Shown here: in pieces, positions 24,406 to 36,880 of the stretch
Layout: every line of letters begins with the position of its first letter
How positions within the stretch are numbered: the first letter of the stretch is position 1
Source of the DNA: Xylanimonas cellulosilytica DSM 15894
Lineage (GTDB): Bacteria > Actinomycetota > Actinomycetes > Actinomycetales > Cellulomonadaceae
Assembly: GCF_000024965.1 (NCBI RefSeq)
Contig: NC_013530.1
Span: 1,550,001-1,614,000 of the forward strand
Direction: 5' to 3'
Length of the DNA: 64,000 nucleotides
Program-made: the position numbers and the translations under genes
Notes under the pieces: model-generated
What the model was told of the DNA's origin: nothing
The model's input: only the letters and a program-made list of their open reading frames with translations
The model's database searches: none

Positions 24406-25400
24406 AGCGCGGACATCCTCCTCGATCGGACGATGGCGACGAACACCGGCCCGCCGAGGACGGCTGCCGCGATGCCGGTCTGCAGCTCGGCGGGCGCCAC
24501 CAGCCAGCGCCCCGCGACGTCGGCCACGAGCAGGAACGCGGGTGCCGCCAGGAGCACCCCGGGCACGAGGTAGCGGTGGTCGTTCCCGACGACGGAGCGC
24601 ACCAGGTGCGGTGCGGCGAGCCCCACGAACCCGATCGGCCCGGCGGCCGCCGTCGCCGCCCCGGCGAGCAGCACCACGGCGAGCGCCGCGCCCGCACGGA
24701 CGAGGCCCGGCCGGGCCCCGAGGCCGCGGGCGGCGTCCTCGCCGAGGGCGGTGACGTTGAGCGGCCGGGCGAGCACCAGCGCGAGCACGGTCCCCACGGC
24801 GACGAACGGCGCGACGACCGCCGCGACGTCGAGCCCGCGGCCCTGCAGCGAGCCGACAGCCCAGAACCGGAAGTGGTGGAACAGGGTCTCGTGGCTCAGC
24901 AGCACCATGTCGGTGAGGGCGGCGAGGGCCACCGAGATCGCGGCTCCCGCGAGCGCCATCCGCGCGGGGGTGGCGCCGCTGCGGTGCGCGGTGCCGAGGA
25001 GGAACACGAGGACGGAGGCCAGCGCGGCCCCGGCGAACGCGAACCAGACGTACCCGGCCGGCGTCGTGATCCCGAACACGGCGATGGCGACGACGACGGC
25101 GCCGGCGGCACCCGCGTTGACGGCGAAGAGGCCGGGGTCGGCGAGCGGGTTGCGGGTGATGGACTGCATGAGCAGCCCGGCGAGCCCGAGGGCGAGCCCG
25201 ACGACGATCGCGAGGACCGTCCGGGGCAGGCGGGAGTGCACGACGATCAGGTGGGCGTCGTTCGCGGGGTCGTGGTGCAGGAGGGCGTCGACGACGATGG
25301 CCGCGGGGACGGGGTGGGAGCCGATCGCCATGCCGAGGACTGCGCCGCCGAGGATGACGGCGACGCAGCCCGCGGCGAGCGCGGTGAAGCGCAGGTTCAC
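24402..25400 (-). CDS. Ferric-siderophore ABC transporter permease (FepD-like)
   Basis: This 332-residue FecCD-family protein is the heteromeric partner of the next permease. It shows SRLPRTVLAIVVGLALGLAGLLMQSITRNPLADPGLFAVNAGA and the coupling segment GPIGFVGLAAPHLVRSVVG. The start is the GTG at 25400, beginning VNLRFTALAAG, and overlaps the stop of the binding-protein gene. A much longer upstream reading is open in this frame but runs through the binding-protein gene and has no coding character. Confidence 0.93.
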   Translation of the reverse strand: MNLRFTALAAGCVAVILGGAVLGMAIGSHPVPAAIVVDALLHHDPANDAHLIVVHSRLPRTVLAIVVGLALGLAGLLMQSITRNPLADPGLFAVNAGAAGAVVVAIAVFGITTPAGYVWFAFAGAALASVLVFLLGTAHRSGATPARMALAGAAISVALAALTDMVLLSHETLFHHFRFWAVGSLQGRGLDVAAVVAPFVAVGTVLALVLARPLNVTALGEDAARGLGARPGLVRAGAALAVVLLAGAATAAAGPIGFVGLAAPHLVRSVVGNDHRYLVPGVLLAAPAFLLVADVAGRWLVAPAELQTGIAAAVLGGPVFVAIVRSRRMSAL

Positions 25401-26413
25401 GCGCCGAACGTGGCGACGAGGAAGTCGACGAGCTCGGTGGCGCTGAAGAAGTCCATCCGGAACGCCGTCGGGGGGACCTCGACGACGCTGTCGCCCGTGA
25501 TGGCGGGGAGGTTGGCGAGCAGCGGGTCGGCGCTGAACGCGTCGACCGAGGATCCGCCGAGGGGGACGAGCAGGGCGGTGCCGGAGTCGCGCAGCGCGGC
25601 GGCGGAGTTCTCCGGGGTGAACGTGGCGACGTCGGAGCGGGTGGTGGCGGCGAGCTCCGCGGGGCCCTCGCGGTACTCGAAGCCGAGGCCGGTGAGCACC
25701 TGCGCCTGGGAGCTGGTGGCGGAGAAGATGTTGACGCCGTCGGCGCCGTTGTAGACCAGGAGCGAGGTGGGCTGCGCGGGCAGGGTGATCTGGGTGGCGG
25801 CCTCGGCGAGGCTCGCGTCGAAGTCGGCGACGACGGCCGCGGCGGACTCCTCCAGCCCGGTGGCCTCGCCGAGGACGGCGGCGAGCTCCTGCCAGGAGTG
25901 CGACCCGTAGTCGAGCATGATCGTCGGGGCGATCTCGCTGAGCTGGTCGTACGCCTCGACGGTGGCGTCGGCGCCGATCGTGGACCCGATGATGAGGTCG
26001 GGCTCGGCGAGCTCGACGGCTTCGAGGTCGAGCTCGAGGTTGGGGTAGAGCACCTCGACGCCGCGCTCGGCGGCGACGTCGGCCCACTGGGAGAAGAAGC
26101 CCTGGTCGTCGGTCATCGGGCTGGGGCTGGTGGCGGCCGAGGCGATGACGGGGGCGTCGATCGCGAGGAGGGTTCCGGTCAGGGTCAGCGACGTCGACAC
26201 GATCCGCAGGGGCTGCTCCGGGATCTCCGCGGTGCCCGACTCGTGCTCGACGGTGCGGGGCCACGTGCCGGTCTCGGCGTCCGCCTCGGCGCTCGCCCCG
26301 GGCTGCGGGGTGGCGTCGTCGGTGGCGGCGGCGTCGCCCGAGCAGGCGGCGAGCGTGAGGAGCGCCGCGACGGCGGCGGCTGCGGTGAGGGAACGGCGGA
26401 CGGTGCGCACCAT
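25397..26413 (-). CDS. Ferric-siderophore-binding lipoprotein (FepB-like)
   Basis: This 338-residue periplasmic-binding-type lipoprotein has a signal with the lipobox LTLAAC (Cys about residue 24) and an acidic linker. Two TroA/FepB-type lobes follow, with EIPEQPLRIVSTSLTLTG and LELDLEAVELAEPDLIIGST. It captures iron-siderophore outside the membrane and delivers it to the FepD/G permeases. The ATG at 26413 (MVRTVRRSL) is preceded by AAAGGA and sits about 58 bases downstream of the iron box. It is the first gene of the five-gene uptake operon, with four-base overlaps to fepD. Confidence 0.93.
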   Translation of the reverse strand: MVRTVRRSLTAAAAVAALLTLAACSGDAAATDDATPQPGASAEADAETGTWPRTVEHESGTAEIPEQPLRIVSTSLTLTGTLLAIDAPVIASAATSPSPMTDDQGFFSQWADVAAERGVEVLYPNLELDLEAVELAEPDLIIGSTIGADATVEAYDQLSEIAPTIMLDYGSHSWQELAAVLGEATGLEESAAAVVADFDASLAEAATQITLPAQPTSLLVYNGADGVNIFSATSSQAQVLTGLGFEYREGPAELAATTRSDVATFTPENSAAALRDSGTALLVPLGGSSVDAFSADPLLANLPAITGDSVVEVPPTAFRMDFFSATELVDFLVATFGA

Positions 26414-26470
26414 GGGGTCCTTTGGTCTCGGGTGGTGGACGCGTGGCTCGGAGGCGCCCGGCAAGGACAG

Positions 26471-26489
26471 TAAGGTAAGGCTGCCCTAA
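26471..26489. promoter_or_regulatory. IdeR/DtxR-type iron box between fepB and SIP
   Basis: TAAGGTAAGGCTGCCCTAA matches 15 of 19 positions of the IdeR consensus TTAGGTTAGGCTAACCTAA. It lies between the divergent siderophore uptake operon and the SIP gene and can control both. Confidence 0.8.
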
Positions 26490-26511
26490 TGAGCAACCAG
26501 TCTGGAGCATC

Positions 26512-27339
26512 ATGGCCGAGAGCCGCACCGTCACCCGCGTCCGGGTCCCCGAGGTGGGCCGACGCATCCTCGAGGTGGCACGCACCGTCGACCTCACCCC
26601 CCGGCTGCGCCGCATCGTGCTCACCGGAGCAGCCCTCGACGACGGGTTCCCGTGGCAGCACTTCGCCGTGACGGACCACGTCAAGGTGGTCGTCCCCGAC
26701 CCCGCCACGGGCGAGATCGCGCTGCCCGTCGCCACGGACGCCGGGCTGCGGATGCCGAACGGCGCCGTGCCGCTGGTCCGCGACTACACGGTCCGGGCGT
26801 GGGACCCGCAGACGCGCGAGCTGACGCTCGACTTCGTGCTGCACGACCACGGCCCCGCCGGGAAGTGGGCCTCCTCGGCCCGCCCGGGGGACCGGATCGG
26901 GGCCATGGGCCCGCGCGGCAATGTGATGTTCCCCACGGGCTACCCGTTCTACCTGGCGCTCGGGGACGAGACCGCGATCCCGGCGGTCACCCGCCTGCTG
27001 GAGGAGCTGCCCGACGGCGCCCGCGTGCTCGCGTTCCTGGAGGTCGAGGACGCGACCGAGGAGCTCCCGCTCACGCTGCGCGACGGCGTCGAGGTCCGCT
27101 GGGTCCACCGGGCCGTGGAAGGCCCCGGCGGCCTGGAGCGTGCGCTGCGTGCCTGGACCCCGCCGGCCGACGACGACTGGTTCGCGTTCGCCGCGGGCGA
27201 GGCGGGTGCGCTCGTCCCGGTCCGCCGCTACCTGCGCCACGAGCTCGGCCTCCCCAAGGAGCAGGTCGACGTCGACGGCTACTGGAAGATCGGCGTCGCC
27301 GACCTGGACCACCACGCCGACCACGTCGGGTCAGACTGA
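26512..27339 (+). CDS. Siderophore-interacting protein (ferric-siderophore reductase)
   Basis: This 275-residue protein is shorter than the other SIP at 10036 but has the same parts. It has an FAD barrel with [20 protein letters not shown], an FAD/NAD(P) segment [16 protein letters not shown] and a closing [17 protein letters not shown]. It probably reduces the ferric siderophore imported by the divergent Fep-like system. The ATG at 26512 has GGAG nine bases upstream. The stop lies three bases before the thiD start, so thiD may share the iron-controlled message. Confidence 0.92.
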   Translation: MAESRTVTRVRVPEVGRRILEVARTVDLTPRLRRIVLTGAALDDGFPWQHFAVTDHVKVVVPDPATGEIALPVATDAGLRMPNGAVPLVRDYTVRAWDPQTRELTLDFVLHDHGPAGKWASSARPGDRIGAMGPRGNVMFPTGYPFYLALGDETAIPAVTRLLEELPDGARVLAFLEVEDATEELPLTLRDGVEVRWVHRAVEGPGGLERALRAWTPPADDDWFAFAAGEAGALVPVRRYLRHELGLPKEQVDVDGYWKIGVADLDHHADHVGSD

Positions 27340-27342
27340 CCC

Positions 27343-28212
27343 GTGGCGACCATCGCGACGGGCGCCGCCACCCGTCCCCGCGTCCTCGCCGTCGCGGGGA
27401 CCGACCCGACCGGCGGGGCCGGGATCCAGGCGGACCTCAAGTCGATCGCCGCGCACGGCGGGTACGGCATGGCCGTGGTCACGGCCCTGGTCGCGCAGAA
27501 CACGCACGGTGTGCGCGCCCTGCACGTCCCCCCGCCCGCGTTCCTCGCCCAGCAGCTCCGGGCGGTGAGCGACGACGTCGAGATCGACGCCGTCAAGCTC
27601 GGGATGCTGTACTCCGCCGACCTCGTCGACGTCGTGGCCGCCTGGCTGGACGACGTGCGCCCGCCGATCGTCGTGCTCGACCCCGTTCTCGGGGCCACGA
27701 GCGAGACCCACGGGGGAGGCGGCCTCCTCGACGACGGCGCGCGGCTGCTCGACGACGACACCGCGCGCGGCACCGTGGCCGCCCTGCGGGCGCTGTGCTC
27801 GCACGTCGACGTCGTCACGCCGAACATCCCCGAGCTCGCCGTCCTGTGCGGGGAGCCGGAGGCGGCCGCCTGGGACCCCGCCGTCGTCCAGGCGCGCGCC
27901 CTGGCGGACCGGACCGGGGCCACCGTGCTGCTCAAGGGCGGCCACCTCGCCGGGGACGACTGCCCGGACGCGCTCGTCACCCCGACGTCGGTCACCGTGG
28001 TCCCCGGCCGCCGCGTCGGCTCGACGAGCACCCACGGGACCGGGTGCTCGCTGTCGTCGGCGCTCGCCACGCTCGCGGCGAGCGGCCTGCCCTGGCACGA
28101 GGCCCTGACCGAGGCGAAGGCGTGGCTCGCCGGGGCCATCGCGCACGGCGAGGCGCTCGCCGTCGGTTCCGGACCGGGTCCGGTCGACCACTTTCACCAT
28201 CTGCGGGGCTGA
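27343..28212 (+). CDS. thiD: ThiD, hydroxymethylpyrimidine (phosphate) kinase
   Basis: This 289-residue ribokinase-like enzyme phosphorylates hydroxymethylpyrimidine (phosphate) in thiamine synthesis. Visible signatures are [18 protein letters not shown] at the start, [21 protein letters not shown] and the anion-hole motif [17 protein letters not shown] near the C-terminus. The GTG at 27343 follows the SIP gene by three bases. It lies upstream of the TPP riboswitch, not behind it, unlike the other thi genes, so thiamine control may not reach it. The promoter for thiC overlaps its last codons. Confidence 0.94.
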   Translation: MATIATGAATRPRVLAVAGTDPTGGAGIQADLKSIAAHGGYGMAVVTALVAQNTHGVRALHVPPPAFLAQQLRAVSDDVEIDAVKLGMLYSADLVDVVAAWLDDVRPPIVVLDPVLGATSETHGGGGLLDDGARLLDDDTARGTVAALRALCSHVDVVTPNIPELAVLCGEPEAAAWDPAVVQARALADRTGATVLLKGGHLAGDDCPDALVTPTSVTVVPGRRVGSTSTHGTGCSLSSALATLAASGLPWHEALTEAKAWLAGAIAHGEALAVGSGPGPVDHFHHLRG

Positions 28213-28220
28213 GGTAGGTT
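28192..28220 (+). promoter_or_regulatory. Promoter of the thiC operon
   Basis: TTTCAC (28192-28197), 17 bases, then TAGGTT (28215-28220). The -35 lies in the last codons of thiD. Transcription would begin at about 28227, directly before the TPP riboswitch. Confidence 0.55.
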
Positions 28221-28228
28221 CTCCAGCA

Positions 28229-30744
<2,516 letters not shown>

Positions 30745-30748
<4 letters not shown>

Positions 30749-31910
30749 GCGCCGACGTCGTCGTCGTCGGCGCCGGGATCATCGGTGCGGCCGTCGCCTG
30801 GCGGGCCGCGCAGGCCGGGCTGACGGTCACGGTCCTCGACCCGGCACCCGGCTCCGGCGCGACGCACGCGGCGGCCGGGATGCTGGCCCCCGCGGCGGAG
30901 GCATGGTTCGGGGAGGCGGACGCGACCCGGCTCGGTCTCGCGGCGGTGGCCGCCTGGGACGGCTTCGCCATCGACCTCGCCGCGGCGACGGGGTCGGACG
31001 GCGGGCTGCGGGGGAGCGGTGCGCTGCTCGTCGCGTACGACGCCGACGACGCCGCACAGCTGCGCCGGATCCTCGCGCTGCACGACCGGTGGGAGCTCGG
31101 CTCGGCGGAGCTGTCCGTCGCGGAAGCCCGGCGCACCGAGCCGCTGCTCGGCCCGCGGGTCTCCGGCGCGGCGTGGCTGGCCCCGGACCGGTCGGCCGAT
31201 CCGCGCACCACGACGGCGGCGCTGCTCACCGCCCTGGAGGCGGACGCGCGCGTCTCCGTCGTGCGGCGTGCCGCGGACAGGCTGCTGACCCAGGCGGGCT
31301 GCGTCGTCGGCGTGCTGGACGACGACGGCGGCGAGCATCGAGCCGGGACGGTCGTGCTCGCGGCGGGGTGGCGTTCCGCCGCGCTCGTGGCGGACCTGCC
31401 GGGCGTGCCGGTGCCCGTGCGACCGGTGCGCGGGCAGACCCTGCGGCTCGACGCCGCACTCGGGGAGGCGCCGTCGCACGTGGTGCGCGGGATCGTGCAG
31501 GGCAGGCCGATCTACGTGGTGCCCCGGGAGCCCGGCTCCGACGGGCGCCGCGAGGTGGTCGTCGGCGCCACCAGCGACGAAGGGCCCGACGACGGCCGCC
31601 CCACCGCGGGGGGCGCGTTCGCCCTGCTCCGCGACGCACGGGCGCTGCTCCCGGCGCTCGACGAGGCCGCCCTCGTCGAGATCACGTCCCGGGCCCGGCC
31701 GGGCAGCCCCGACAACGCCCCGCTCGTCGGGCCGACCGACGTGCCAGGGCTCGTCCTGGCCACGGGGCACCACCGCAACGGGATCCTGCTCGCACCGATC
31801 ACGGCGGAGGCCGTCGTCGCCCACCTCGTCGGCGCCCCGATGCCGGACGCCATGGCCGCCGCGGACCCGCGCCGGTTCACACCCCTCCATGCGACCACCC
31901 GGAGCCTGTC

Positions 31911-31914
<4 letters not shown>
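30745..31914 (+). CDS. thiO: ThiO, glycine oxidase
   Basis: This 389-residue FAD-dependent oxidase makes the dehydroglycine used in thiazole formation in aerobic bacteria. The N-terminal FAD motif is [33 protein letters not shown] is a ThiO signature, and the C-terminal [17 protein letters not shown] closes the DAO fold. Both ends overlap the neighbouring genes by four bases (ATGA and GTGA). The presence of ThiO rather than ThiH fits an aerobic actinobacterium. Confidence 0.95.
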
Positions 31915-32970
<1,056 letters not shown>

Positions 32971-33047
32971 TCACCCCGGGCTTCGCCCGTCGCAAGCCGT
33001 AGGTCGGGGGCCGAGCGGCAGGCCGTGGGCTGCCCCGAGCCCGGAGC

Positions 33048-34250
33048 TCAGACGGACCGCCAGGCTGCCGGGTGTCCGACCTCGCGCGCCCACGCGTCCA
33101 GCCCGCCGACGACGTCGCGCGCGTCGACCCCGGCCGCGCGCAGCACCGACGCGGCCCGCGCCGAACGGACTCCCGAGCGGCAGACCACGTAGACCGTCCT
33201 CTCGCCCGCCGCGACGGCGACCTGCGAGGTCGCGGGTGCCGGGTCGGTGCCGAGGAACGCGCCGGACGGGATCAGGAGCGCGCTGTCGAAGGGAGTCGCC
33301 TGCGCCTCCCACGCCTCGCGGACGTCGAGCACGAACGCGCCCGGCTCCGTGCGGGCCGCGGCCAGGTCGGCGGCGCTCACGCTGGTGGGTGCGGTGTCGC
33401 CGCCCTCGGGTCGTGCGGCCGCGGGCAGCCCGCAGAACGTGGCGTACCCGGCGTCGTCGAGCAGGGCGGTCACGGGCGGTCGCGACGGGTCAGGCCCTAC
33501 GACGAGGTATCGCCACGTCGCGTCGAGCGCGTCGTGCACGGCGAGCCGGCCGAGCAGGGGACGGCCCGCTCCGACGATCAGCTTGATCGCCTCGGCCGCC
33601 ATGGTCGATCCGAGCGTCCCGCACAGCGCCCCGAGCACCCCGCCCGTCGCGCAGTCGGGTGCGAGGGCAGGCGGTGGCGGCTCCGGGAAGACGTCGCGGT
33701 AGGTGACGCCCTCGCCGTCCGTCGGCGCAGCCCAGAACACGGAGACCTGCCCCTGGAACTGGTGCAGCCCGCCCCACACGACGGGCAGGCCGAGCAGCTC
33801 GGCGGCGTCCGACACCAGATAGCGGGTCGCGAAGTTGTCCGAGCCGTCCACCACGACGTCGTACCCCCGCAGCAGCGCGAGCGCGTTCGCCGCGCCCAGG
33901 CGCTCACGATGCTCGACGACGCGCACGGCAGGGTTGACGGCGGCCACCGTCTCGCGGGCCGACGTCGTCTTCGGCCGCCCGACGTCCCCCACGCCGTGGA
34001 CGACCTGGCGCTGCAGGTTGGTGACGTCCACGACGTCGTCGTCGACGACCCCGAGGGTGCCGACGCCCGCGGCCGCGAGGTACAGCAGCACAGGGCTGCC
34101 CAGCCCGCCGGCGCCGACGACGAGCACCCGCGCGGCCGCCAGCCGCCGCTGACCGTCGGCGCCGACCCCGGGCAGCGCGAGGTGCCGGGCATAGCGCACG
34201 ACGTCGGCTGTGGCGAGATCGGGACCGGGTTCGACCAAGGGAGTCAGCAC
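33048..34250 (-). CDS. ThiF/MoeB-type adenylyltransferase with rhodanese domain
   Basis: This 400-residue protein has an E1-like domain (about 10-265) with the ATP loop VVGAGGLGSPVLLYLAAAG, DDDVVDVTNLQRQVVH and DNFATRYLVSD. A rhodanese domain follows (about 290-400) with the active Cys in VVCRSGVRSA. Such MoeZ/ThiF proteins adenylate and load sulfur onto ThiS- or MoaD-type carriers; the adjacent thiS makes it the likely ThiS activator. The paired CxxC zinc motifs of E. coli MoeB are not visible. The GTG start follows TAGGCT by six bases; that -10 overlaps the stop of the response regulator gene. Confidence 0.93.
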   Translation of the reverse strand: MLTPLVEPGPDLATADVVRYARHLALPGVGADGQRRLAAARVLVVGAGGLGSPVLLYLAAAGVGTLGVVDDDVVDVTNLQRQVVHGVGDVGRPKTTSARETVAAVNPAVRVVEHRERLGAANALALLRGYDVVVDGSDNFATRYLVSDAAELLGLPVVWGGLHQFQGQVSVFWAAPTDGEGVTYRDVFPEPPPPALAPDCATGGVLGALCGTLGSTMAAEAIKLIVGAGRPLLGRLAVHDALDATWRYLVVGPDPSRPPVTALLDDAGYATFCGLPAAARPEGGDTAPTSVSAADLAAARTEPGAFVLDVREAWEAQATPFDSALLIPSGAFLGTDPAPATSQVAVAAGERTVYVVCRSGVRSARAASVLRAAGVDARDVVGGLDAWAREVGHPAAWRSV

Positions 34251-34259
34251 CCGGCCAGC

Positions 34260-34934
34260 CTAGGAGACGGGCGGCGCTCCCCCGGAGGACGCGTGACGCA
34301 GGTAGGTGAGCACGGCGAGCACGCGCCGGTGCTGCTGCCCGTCCTCGTTGATGCCGAGCTTGGCGAGCACGTTGCCGATGTGCGTCTCGACCGTCCGTGG
34401 CGCGATGACGAGCCGGGCCGCGATCGCGTCGTTCGACAGGCCCTCGGCGACCAGCGCCAGCACCTCGCGCTCCCGGTCGGTGAGCCGGTCCAGCGGGTCG
34501 TCCGGACGGCGGCGGTTGAGCAGCCGGGAGACGATCGTCGGGTCCACCACCGTCTCGCCCTCGACGATGCGCCGCAGCGCGTCGACGAGCACCGCGAAGT
34601 CGGTGAGCCGGTCCTTGAGCAGGTAGCCGGTGCGCTCAGGGACCTCCTCGAGCAGGCGCAGCGCGTAGCCCGGCGCGAGGTGCTGGGACAAGACGAGGAT
34701 GCCCACGCCGGGGAACTCGGCCCGGATCGCGGCGGCCGCGACCAAGCCCTCGTCGGTGAACGTGGGCGGCATGCGGATGTCGACGACGGCGACGTCCGGT
34801 GTGTACGCGCGCACCAGGCCGACGAGCCCGTCCGGGTCGGACGCGCGCCCCACCACCTCGACCCCGGCATCCTCGAGCAGCCGCGCGAGGCCGTCCCGGA
34901 CCAGCACCGAGTCGTCCGCTACGACAACGCGCAC
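34260..34934 (-). CDS. NarL/LuxR-family response regulator
   Basis: The 224-residue regulator has a receiver domain with the acidic pair Asp7-Asp8, phospho-acceptor Asp52 in VVDIRMPP and Lys in TGYLLKDR. The C-terminal LuxR helix-turn-helix ([42 protein letters not shown]) binds DNA. The GTG at 34934 overlaps the end of the histidine kinase gene by 16 bases, so the two are co-expressed. It is the only response regulator in this neighbourhood, although a second kinase gene lies 4.6 kb away. Confidence 0.95.
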   Translation of the reverse strand: MRVVVADDSVLVRDGLARLLEDAGVEVVGRASDPDGLVGLVRAYTPDVAVVDIRMPPTFTDEGLVAAAAIRAEFPGVGILVLSQHLAPGYALRLLEEVPERTGYLLKDRLTDFAVLVDALRRIVEGETVVDPTIVSRLLNRRRPDDPLDRLTDREREVLALVAEGLSNDAIAARLVIAPRTVETHIGNVLAKLGINEDGQQHRRVLAVLTYLRHASSGGAPPVS

Positions 34935-36697
34935 GGCAGGTCCACCTCCCACCCGGCATCGGTCCGCCGCGCTGTACCGCCCAGCGCCCCGACCCGGTCG
35001 TCGAGGTCGACCGGCACGGGCTCCTGGAGGGGCATGGCACGCACGGTGACGACGCTGTCGGTCCGCGACACCGCCACCTCCAGCACCGCCCCGGGCTGGG
35101 CGCACGCCAGCGCCTCCACCGCCACGAGGTAACCGACCCGCTCCACCTCCGCCGGGGGCCGTACGTCGAGGTCGACGGCGAGCCGGACGGCGACGTCGGC
35201 GTCGTCGGTGAGCGTCCACAGCGCCGGCTCGAGCCCCGCCTCGGCCAGTTCCGCGGGGAAGATTCCGTGGCTGAGCTCGCGCAGGCGCGCGGCAGCGGCG
35301 GACACCTGTGCGACGACATCGGTCAGCGCACGTGCCGTCGGCTCGTCACCGGCGCGCACGGCCGCGGCGTGGCGTCTGCCCGCGTCCAGCAGCAGCGCGA
35401 CGAGGTCCGCCTGCACGCCGTCGTGCAGGTCCCGCTCGAGCCGTCGGCGCGACTCATCCGCGGCGGCGACGATCCGCCGGCGAGACGACCGCAGCTCGGT
35501 GAGCTGGGCGCGGATCTCGGCCTGCAGGCGCTCGTTGTCGATGGCGAGCCGCGCCGCCGCGCCGATCTGCTCGCCGATCTGCTCGGTCAGCGGCGCGTCG
35601 CCGGCACCGGCCCGGCCGAGGGTCACCACGGCAAGCAGGTCGTCGCCGCGGCGGAGCTCGGCACCCGCGCGGGCCCCCGAGCGGGCACTGGAACGGTCCG
35701 GGTTCACGTTCCGGCCCGCGGCGTCGACGAACCGCCGCGACTCCGGTAGCCAGTAGGCGACCTCCAGCGACGGGTCGTCCAGGGCGTCGGCTAGGTGCGC
35801 CTGGAGGGAGCCCACCGCGGGCACGGCCCCGAGGCGTGCGGCGAGCCGGCGCAGCGCCGTGCGACGTCGGTGCTCACGCAGCAGCGGCCACGCCACGCCC
35901 GCGCCGAGCAGCGCCATGCCCAGCGCCTGGACCAGGTACGCCGCCTGGAACGACAGGGCGTCGGGCCGCTCGGGCGGGTCCGCGAGCACCGCGGCGCCCC
36001 ACGTGGCGTACCCGGCCAGGGCGAGCGCCGCGGGCACGACGACGACGGCCGTCTGCAGCCGCGCGCCGGGCCGGGCCCGAACGGTCCGCACCACCGCCAC
36101 GCCTGTCGCGCCGACCCCGACGACGACCAGCGCGACGCTCCACGCTGTCGAGGCCGCGCGCGCCACGTCCGCCTGAGGCGCGACGGCCAGTACCCGAACC
36201 GCGCAGTCCCGCCAGCAGTGCAGCTCCAGGAGCGGGTCCCGGGTGACGGCGAGGACGGTGGTCAGGAGCGCGGTCGCGGCGTAGCCGACGACGACGAGAC
36301 GCGCCGCACCTCGCCACGGGGCGATGCCGTCCGGGCCGGCGAGTACGAGGTGTGCCAGCAGCACGACGGCGAACGGGGCGACGACCATCGCCGCCGCCCG
36401 CAGCGACGACGGGGCCCCGATCCACCCGACGAGCACGGGCGCGAGCCAGGCCAGGCCGGCGAGCAACGTCGTGCGCCCGGGCCACGCATGGCGCGGGGAG
36501 AGCGCCGCGAGCGTGCCGGCGCCCACGACGAGCAGTGCCGCCGCAGCCGTGGCCCCCAGGGCGGCGGGCGTGACCGTGGCGTGCGCGGCGACCGTCCCAC
36601 CCGAGAGGGCCCACGCCGTCAGGGCGAGGCCGACCGCCCCCACCGCCACCGGGTACACCGGCCGCGGCGGGGCCGGGCGCACATCGTCGCCGGCCAT
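34919..36697 (-). CDS. Membrane histidine kinase with intact H-box but degenerate ATPase domain
   Basis: This 592-residue protein has about eight to ten membrane helices (residues 15-300), a GAF-like region (about 315-395) and a HisKA_3 dimerisation helix with phospho-acceptor His425 in [12 protein letters not shown]. The C-terminal ATPase domain is damaged. The N-box position reads [10 protein letters not shown], where the second kinase has EAMTNAAKHS, so the key Asn, Lys and His are lost. The DDGRGG loop is replaced by [10 protein letters not shown]. Only the final DDRVGALGG remains. It could accept phosphate but probably cannot bind ATP itself. The ATG at 36697 has GGAGG nine bases upstream. 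Confidence 0.88.
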   Translation of the reverse strand: MAGDDVRPAPPRPVYPVAVGAVGLALTAWALSGGTVAAHATVTPAALGATAAAALLVVGAGTLAALSPRHAWPGRTTLLAGLAWLAPVLVGWIGAPSSLRAAAMVVAPFAVVLLAHLVLAGPDGIAPWRGAARLVVVGYAATALLTTVLAVTRDPLLELHCWRDCAVRVLAVAPQADVARAASTAWSVALVVVGVGATGVAVVRTVRARPGARLQTAVVVVPAALALAGYATWGAAVLADPPERPDALSFQAAYLVQALGMALLGAGVAWPLLREHRRRTALRRLAARLGAVPAVGSLQAHLADALDDPSLEVAYWLPESRRFVDAAGRNVNPDRSSARSGARAGAELRRGDDLLAVVTLGRAGAGDAPLTEQIGEQIGAAARLAIDNERLQAEIRAQLTELRSSRRRIVAAADESRRRLERDLHDGVQADLVALLLDAGRRHAAAVRAGDEPTARALTDVVAQVSAAAARLRELSHGIFPAELAEAGLEPALWTLTDDADVAVRLAVDLDVRPPAEVERVGYLVAVEALACAQPGAVLEVAVSRTDSVVTVRAMPLQEPVPVDLDDRVGALGGTARRTDAGWEVDLPCALS

Positions 36698-36738
36698 GCC
36701 CGCCATCCTCCCAAGGCGCGGCTGACCAGGCCAATCGT

Positions 36739-36802
36739 GGCGGGCACGCATCCGTCCTGCGGGTGCGCACGCAGGCATGCCGCGCGACGACGGGTGCCCG
36801 CC
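36739..36802. promoter_or_regulatory. Wide inverted repeat in the divergent kinase/DctP region
   Basis: GGCGGGCAC (36739-36747) and GTGCCCGCC (36794-36802) are perfect 9-base inverted arms. A smaller CCTGCG/CGCAGG pair lies inside. It sits between the divergent kinase and first DctP-like gene and is a candidate site for the response regulator. A possible -10 of the DctP gene, TAGCGT, lies at 36829-36834. Confidence 0.35.
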
Positions 36803-36880
36803 CTGAGGACGTGGGACTGTGTGCTTTCTAGCGTCGAGACGAGGCCCCGGGTGGGGCCGCGACCGCTAGGAGGCCGAGTC

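Noticed and set aside
33001-33047. Terminator hairpin between thiG and the convergent MoeB gene
   Set aside because: GGCAG/CTGCC pairing is short and bulged and there is no T-run; too weak to list as a feature.
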